This document shows, in pieces, positions 6,447 to 12,362 of a stretch of 12,362 nt of DNA; position 1 is the first letter of the stretch; the number at the start of each line of letters is the position of its first letter. Source of the DNA: Bacteroidota bacterium (lineage in GTDB: Bacteria > Bacteroidota > Ignavibacteria > UBA10030 > UBA8401); the NCBI GenBank assembly GCA_030824295.1, contig JAVBYA010000449.1, forward strand, positions 1-12,362, given 5' to 3'. The position numbers and the translations under genes were made by a program. The notes beneath the pieces are model-generated. The model saw only the letters and a program-made list of their open reading frames with translations, was not told where the DNA came from and made no database searches.

Positions 6447-7571
6447 ATGGCTATGTATAAAATACCGACGTTACCATTGAAGATCGAAGTAGAGACCAAA
6501 GCCGTCCTCAAACAGGCGAACGCGGCGCATCGCAGACTCGCGGAGTTGAAGGGGGTTGCTCGGTCGATTCCCAACGACACGATTCTGATCAACACATTGT
6601 CGCTGCAGGAGGCAAAGGACAGTTCCGCCGTAGAGAATATCATCACGACGCACGATGAACTATACAAAGCCGAGCTATTTGTCACACAATTGGCAACACC
6701 GGCGGCAAAGGAAGTACAAAGTTATTCCGCTGCTCTGAAAAAGGGTTTCGATCTGACTCGCGAGAAGAGGTTGTTGACCAACAATATGATCATTGCGATC
6801 TACCGGGAGATAAAAAATACCAAGGCCGGTGTTCGCGCTGTGCCTGGAACTGTTCTGAAGAATGAGCAAACGGGACACATTGTCTATTCACCTCCGCAGG
6901 ATCCGGAGGTGATACATAATGGTTTGGCAAATCTTGAACAATTCATCAATAACGATTCGCTGAGCGATATTGATCCTTTGATCAAAATGGCGATCATCCA
7001 TCATCAATTCGAGAGTATTCACCCGTTCACGGACGGCAATGGCAGAACCGGACGAATCATCAATATTCTATATTTGGTAGTGAAAGAGCTCTTGGAGCTT
7101 CCCATTCTCTATCTCAGCCGGTACATCATTAAGAATAAAGCTGAGTATTACCGGCTTCTCCAAAAGGTGCGGGACACTGGTGCATGGGAAGAATGGATCT
7201 TGTTCATGCTGCGCGGAGTGGAAGAGACCTCGTTGGAAACGTTGCAACTGATCCAGGGTATCAAAGGGTTAATGCAAAATTATAAACATGAGATCCGGTC
7301 GAAGCTTCCCAAGATCTATTCACAAGATCTGCTGAATAACCTTTTTCGGCACCCCTACACGAAGATCGAATTTGTACAAAAGGAGCTGAATGTAAGCAGA
7401 CCAACGGCGACAACGTATTTACAACAACTGGTGGATCATGGGTTCCTGAAGTTGATTAAAATTGGCAGGACAAATTATTACTTGAACAAACCGTTGCTGG
7501 ATTTATTGATCCATGCCTTTCATTTGGATAATGTCGGCGAAAAATCCATATCTGTAGAATCTGTTGGATAA
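6447..7571 (+). CDS. Fic family protein (class II-type, with C-terminal winged helix), probable AMP transferase
   Basis: This is a 374-residue cytoplasmic protein. The N-terminal Fic_N-like region carries the inhibitory motif S59-x3-E63-N64 (SSAVEN), the (S/T)xxxE(G/N) signature of Fic proteins that restrain themselves from within, so no separate antitoxin is expected. A flap region lies at about 135-153 (TVLKNEQTGHIVYSPPQDP). The catalytic loop HPFTDGNGRTGR (H192-R203) matches HxFx(D/E)GNGRxxR in full, so the enzyme should be able to transfer AMP from ATP to a target hydroxyl. Residues about 305-350 look like a winged helix-turn-helix (NVSRPTATTYLQQLVDHGFL), suggesting DNA binding or autoregulation. 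The start has no Shine-Dalgarno; ATG 6447 is 5 bases after the stop of the hutU-derived leader, and ATG 6453 is an alternative. Base composition is lower in GC than hutU, pointing to transfer. The target is unknown. Confidence 0.9.
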   Translation: MAMYKIPTLPLKIEVETKAVLKQANAAHRRLAELKGVARSIPNDTILINTLSLQEAKDSSAVENIITTHDELYKAELFVTQLATPAAKEVQSYSAALKKGFDLTREKRLLTNNMIIAIYREIKNTKAGVRAVPGTVLKNEQTGHIVYSPPQDPEVIHNGLANLEQFINNDSLSDIDPLIKMAIIHHQFESIHPFTDGNGRTGRIINILYLVVKELLELPILYLSRYIIKNKAEYYRLLQKVRDTGAWEEWILFMLRGVEETSLETLQLIQGIKGLMQNYKHEIRSKLPKIYSQDLLNNLFRHPYTKIEFVQKELNVSRPTATTYLQQLVDHGFLKLIKIGRTNYYLNKPLLDLLIHAFHLDNVGEKSISVESVG

Positions 7572-7581
7572 ATGACCTTGA

Positions 7582-7612
7582 CATGTAAAGAAAAACCAAA
7601 ACTCTTTACATG
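7582..7612. repeat. Perfect inverted repeat just after the Fic gene
   Basis: CATGTAAAGA (7582-7591) and TCTTTACATG (7603-7612) are perfect 10-bp arms around an 11-base A-rich loop, 10 bases after the Fic stop. No T-run follows. The TGTAAAGA half-site recurs in the next hairpin (7625-7632), giving three oriented copies within 60 bases. It could be an operator array, a transcription end signal or the end of the inserted segment. Confidence 0.6.
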
Positions 7613-7621
7613 ATATAAAGT

Positions 7622-7654
7622 ATCTGTAAAGAAAATCAGTTTTTTTTTACAGAT
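7622..7654. repeat. 14-bp hairpin with T-rich 3' arm
   Basis: ATCTGTAAAGAAAA (7622-7635) pairs with TTTTTTTTACAGAT (7641-7654) over 14 positions with one G-U and the 5-base loop TCAGT. The T-tract lies inside the 3' arm and is not after the stem, so this is not a textbook terminator on either strand, though it probably ends Fic transcription. It shares TGTAAAGAAAA with the preceding inverted repeat. Confidence 0.6.
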
Positions 7655-7925
7655 GTTGGAATGAGTGCAAAATATTTGTGTTTTTTTGATCTTTTAATAC
7701 GCTGCTTTGCTTGTCTCATTCAGTACACGGTAGTGCCCATCGAGATTTCACCCCCCCCGCTATTATTTATTGGTTCACATCTCTTCCGATGATCGGAAAC
7801 TGCCACTACAATTCTCCGACTGCTTCTTCATCATCCAATTATTATTGTCATTCCTTCATTTCTACGCTTTCCACCGTCCCCACGTCCACCTTTAATATTG
7901 AGCGGGTAACCGATTCCAATTCCCC
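7655..7925. other. Non-coding, pyrimidine-rich gap before hutU
   Basis: I see no credible gene on either strand. The plus strand is rich in C and T with low-complexity stretches, including a run of eight C at 7751-7758 and T-runs near 7681-7687. A short plus-strand frame (7711-7953) translates to a Ser/Thr/His-rich sequence without protein character. The stretch is probably the right-hand part of the inserted DNA or its scar. Confidence 0.5.
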
Positions 7926-7969
7926 CATTTTTGCGTATATTCTGGGTATATGAATATTGAGAGTCTGTA
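7926..7969 (+). promoter_or_regulatory. hutU upstream region, counterpart of 6307-6348
   Basis: It starts CATTTTTG (7926-7933), then TATATT, GGG and TATATG blocks, ending in GAGAG (7959-7963) 6 bases before the hutU ATG. Order and distance to the start codon match the copy at 6307-6348, but the perfect palindrome of that copy is not kept here. GAGAG is a weaker ribosome site than the GGAG of the other copy. Promoter boxes cannot be assigned with confidence. Confidence 0.4.
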
Positions 7970-9622
7970 ATGCCTCCTTCTCGCACCATCCGCGCACCCC
8001 GCGGAACCACATTGTCGGCCAAAGGATGGGTCCAGGAAGCGGCCCTCCGGATGCTGATGAACAACCTCGATCCGGAGGTCGCCGAACGCCCGCAGGAACT
8101 GATCGTCTACGGCGGCACCGGGAAAGCGGCCCGTAACTGGAAGAGCTTTGATTCCATCGTCTCTTGCCTGCAGGGACTCGAAAATGACGAGACGCTCCTC
8201 GTGCAGTCCGGCAAACCGGTCGGCATCTTCCGCACCCACACCAACGCCCCGCGCGTGCTTATCAGCAACTCCATGCTCGTCCCCAAATGGGCCACGTGGG
8301 ACGAGTTCCGCCGGCTGGAAGCGCTCGGTCTGACCATGTACGGACAAATGACCGCCGGCAGCTGGATCTACATCGGCTCGCAGGGGATCCTGCAGGGAAC
8401 GTATGAAACGTTCGCCGAAGCGGCGCGTCAGCACTTCAAAGGAACGCTCGCCGGGAAGTTCCTGCTCACCGCCGGACTCGGCGGTATGGGCGGCGCTCAG
8501 CCGCTCGCTGCCACGATGAACGGCGCTGCCTGTCTCGCCATCGACGTGGACCGCAGCCGCATTGAGAAGCGCCTCGCAACGAAGTATCTGGATGTCATGA
8601 CCGAAAGCTACGACGAAGCAATGGCAATGATCGCCGATGCAAAGAAGAAGAAACAGCCGCTGTCGGTCGGACTCCTCGGCAATGCGGCGGAGATCGTCCC
8701 GAAGATCGCACGCGGGAAATTCCTGCCCGATATCGTCACCGACCAGACCTCCGCGCACGACCCGCTGAACGGATACGTTCCCGCCGGCATGAGCTACGAA
8801 AAAGCGCTCGACCTGCGGAAGAAGAATCCGAAGAAGTATGTGGAGCTTTCGCGCGCCTCCATCGTTGCGCATGTGAAAGGACTCCTCGCGCTGAAGAAGA
8901 AAGGGAAGATCGTCTTCGATTACGGCAACAACATCCGCGGCGAAGCGCAGGTGGGCGGCGTGAAGAATGCGTTCGACATCCCGGGATTCGTCCCCGAATA
9001 TATCCGTCCGTTGTTCTGTGACGGCAAAGGACCGTTCCGCTGGGTGGCGCTCTCCGGCGACCCGGAGGATATCTACCGCACGGACCGCGCCATCCTGGAA
9101 ACATTCCCCGAGAACACGCTGCTGAGGAATTGGATCGAGAAAGCACAGAAGCAGGTGGCGTTCCAGGGACTCCCCGCACGTATCTGCTGGCTCGGGTACG
9201 GAGAACGGGCGAAGATGGGAAAGATCTTCAACGACCTTGTCCGCCGCGGCGAAGTGAAAGCGCCGATCGTCATCGGGCGCGACCATCTGGACTGCGGCAG
9301 CGTTGCATCGCCGAACAGGGAGACGGAAAAGATGAAGGACGGAAGCGACGCCATCGCCGACTGGCCGATCCTCGGAGCGATGCTGAATGCCACCGGCGGT
9401 GCCAGCTGGGTGAGTGTGCATCACGGCGGCGGTGTCGGCATCGGCAATTCCATTCACAACGGCATGGTGATCGTCTGCGACGGCACGGCAGAGGCGGATG
9501 CGCGTCTGGAACGTGTGCTCACGTACGATCCCGGCATGGGGATCATCCGTCATGCGGATGCAGGATATGAACGGGCGCGCAAGAACGCCGAACGCTTCAA
9601 CGTCCGCATACCGATGAAATAA
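7970..9622 (+). CDS. hutU: Urocanate hydratase (urocanase, EC 4.2.1.49)
   Basis: This is a full-length 550-residue protein, matching the family's usual 550-560. It adds water to urocanate to give 4-imidazolone-5-propanoate, the second step of histidine degradation, in the cytosol, with tightly bound NAD+ acting as electrophile. Visible family motifs are YGGTGKAARNW (47-57), the glycine-rich nucleotide-binding segment LGGMGGAQPLAATMNGAA (170-187), DQTSAHDPLNGY (258-269), YGNNIRGEAQ (318-327), FCDGKGPFRWVALSGDP (349-365) and ARICWLGYGER, whose C406 corresponds to the conserved active-site Cys. It continues to GRDHLDCGSVASP and HHGGGVGIGNSIHNGM. No hutH, hutI or hutG is within the window. A truncated copy of its own 5' end lies 1.6 kb upstream beyond the Fic gene, so its present promoter and first codons may not be the ancestral ones. 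A sensor kinase starts 3 bases after its stop. Confidence 0.97.
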   Translation: MPPSRTIRAPRGTTLSAKGWVQEAALRMLMNNLDPEVAERPQELIVYGGTGKAARNWKSFDSIVSCLQGLENDETLLVQSGKPVGIFRTHTNAPRVLISNSMLVPKWATWDEFRRLEALGLTMYGQMTAGSWIYIGSQGILQGTYETFAEAARQHFKGTLAGKFLLTAGLGGMGGAQPLAATMNGAACLAIDVDRSRIEKRLATKYLDVMTESYDEAMAMIADAKKKKQPLSVGLLGNAAEIVPKIARGKFLPDIVTDQTSAHDPLNGYVPAGMSYEKALDLRKKNPKKYVELSRASIVAHVKGLLALKKKGKIVFDYGNNIRGEAQVGGVKNAFDIPGFVPEYIRPLFCDGKGPFRWVALSGDPEDIYRTDRAILETFPENTLLRNWIEKAQKQVAFQGLPARICWLGYGERAKMGKIFNDLVRRGEVKAPIVIGRDHLDCGSVASPNRETEKMKDGSDAIADWPILGAMLNATGGASWVSVHHGGGVGIGNSIHNGMVIVCDGTAEADARLERVLTYDPGMGIIRHADAGYERARKNAERFNVRIPMK

Positions 9623-9625
9623 CGG

Positions 9626-12362
<2,737 letters not shown>

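Noticed and set aside
6447..7571. Fic gene as half of a two-gene toxin-antitoxin pair
   Set aside because: No small partner gene is adjacent, and the inhibitory SSAVEN motif is inside the Fic protein itself. The 30-codon leader is a hutU fragment and not an antitoxin.
7751..7758. Run of eight C as a possible phase-variable tract
   Set aside because: It is not inside a credible gene and lies more than 200 bases upstream of hutU, so there is no frame or promoter spacing it would plainly switch.
7711..7953. 80-codon plus-strand frame in the gap before hutU
   Set aside because: It is a low-complexity Ser/Thr/Ile/His-rich translation from pyrimidine-rich DNA with no ribosome site.
7892..9553. 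A 553-codon open frame on the minus strand opposite hutU
   Set aside because: hutU matches its family along the full length. The minus frame is a His/Arg-rich shadow that also runs into the low-complexity gap.

Overview
The window looks like a chromosomal segment from a GC-rich, Gram-negative-type bacterium. It carries a large bacterial alpha-2-macroglobulin, an exported redoxin, a urocanase and a CHASE3-PAS hybrid histidine kinase. Several genes lack a clear Shine-Dalgarno sequence, and the repeat style and AT-rich accessory cassettes suggest the Bacteroidota/Ignavibacteriota (FCB) side of the tree. This placement is an inference of low confidence; there is no rRNA or marker gene in the window to settle it.

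Layout. Positions 2-3385 (+) hold the C-terminal two thirds of an alpha-2-macroglobulin with an intact thioester motif, closed by a strong intrinsic terminator (3409-3450). A convergent gene at 3575-4732 (-) encodes an exported thioredoxin-fold protein with a CPYC motif. From about 4740 to 7969 the DNA changes character. It becomes AT-rich and patchy and has more non-coding space. It holds a 48-residue signal-peptide-like ORF, an AT-rich orphan gene on the minus strand with an attC-like hairpin just after its stop, a series of palindromes, and a lone Fic protein (6447-7571). From 7970 the GC-rich backbone resumes with urocanate hydratase (hutU, 7970-9622). Three bases later a membrane-bound hybrid sensor kinase begins and runs off the right edge.

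The main discovery candidate is a duplicated hutU 5' end. The Fic gene lies between two copies of the hutU upstream region plus its first codons. At 6307-6396 there is a CATTTTTG-led upstream segment, an ATG, and an N-terminus reading MSASRTIRAPRGT that then runs into unrelated sequence and a stop. At 7926-8017 the same arrangement leads into the complete hutU gene (MPPSRTIRAPRGT). The copies differ mainly at third codon positions. This is the footprint expected if an element carrying its own replacement 5' end had integrated into the start of hutU, or if one of two hutU copies had been deleted. A 30-codon leader ORF made from the displaced hutU start ends 5 bases before the Fic start codon, so the hutU-type expression signals may now drive the Fic gene.

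A second candidate is the AT-rich minus-strand gene at 5168-5875, which looks like an integron-type cassette. A third is a 55-base two-palindrome repeat present twice, at 3487-3541 and 6198-6252. hutU and the kinase probably form one transcription unit. The alpha-2-macroglobulin and redoxin are envelope functions that converge and are unlikely to be co-regulated.
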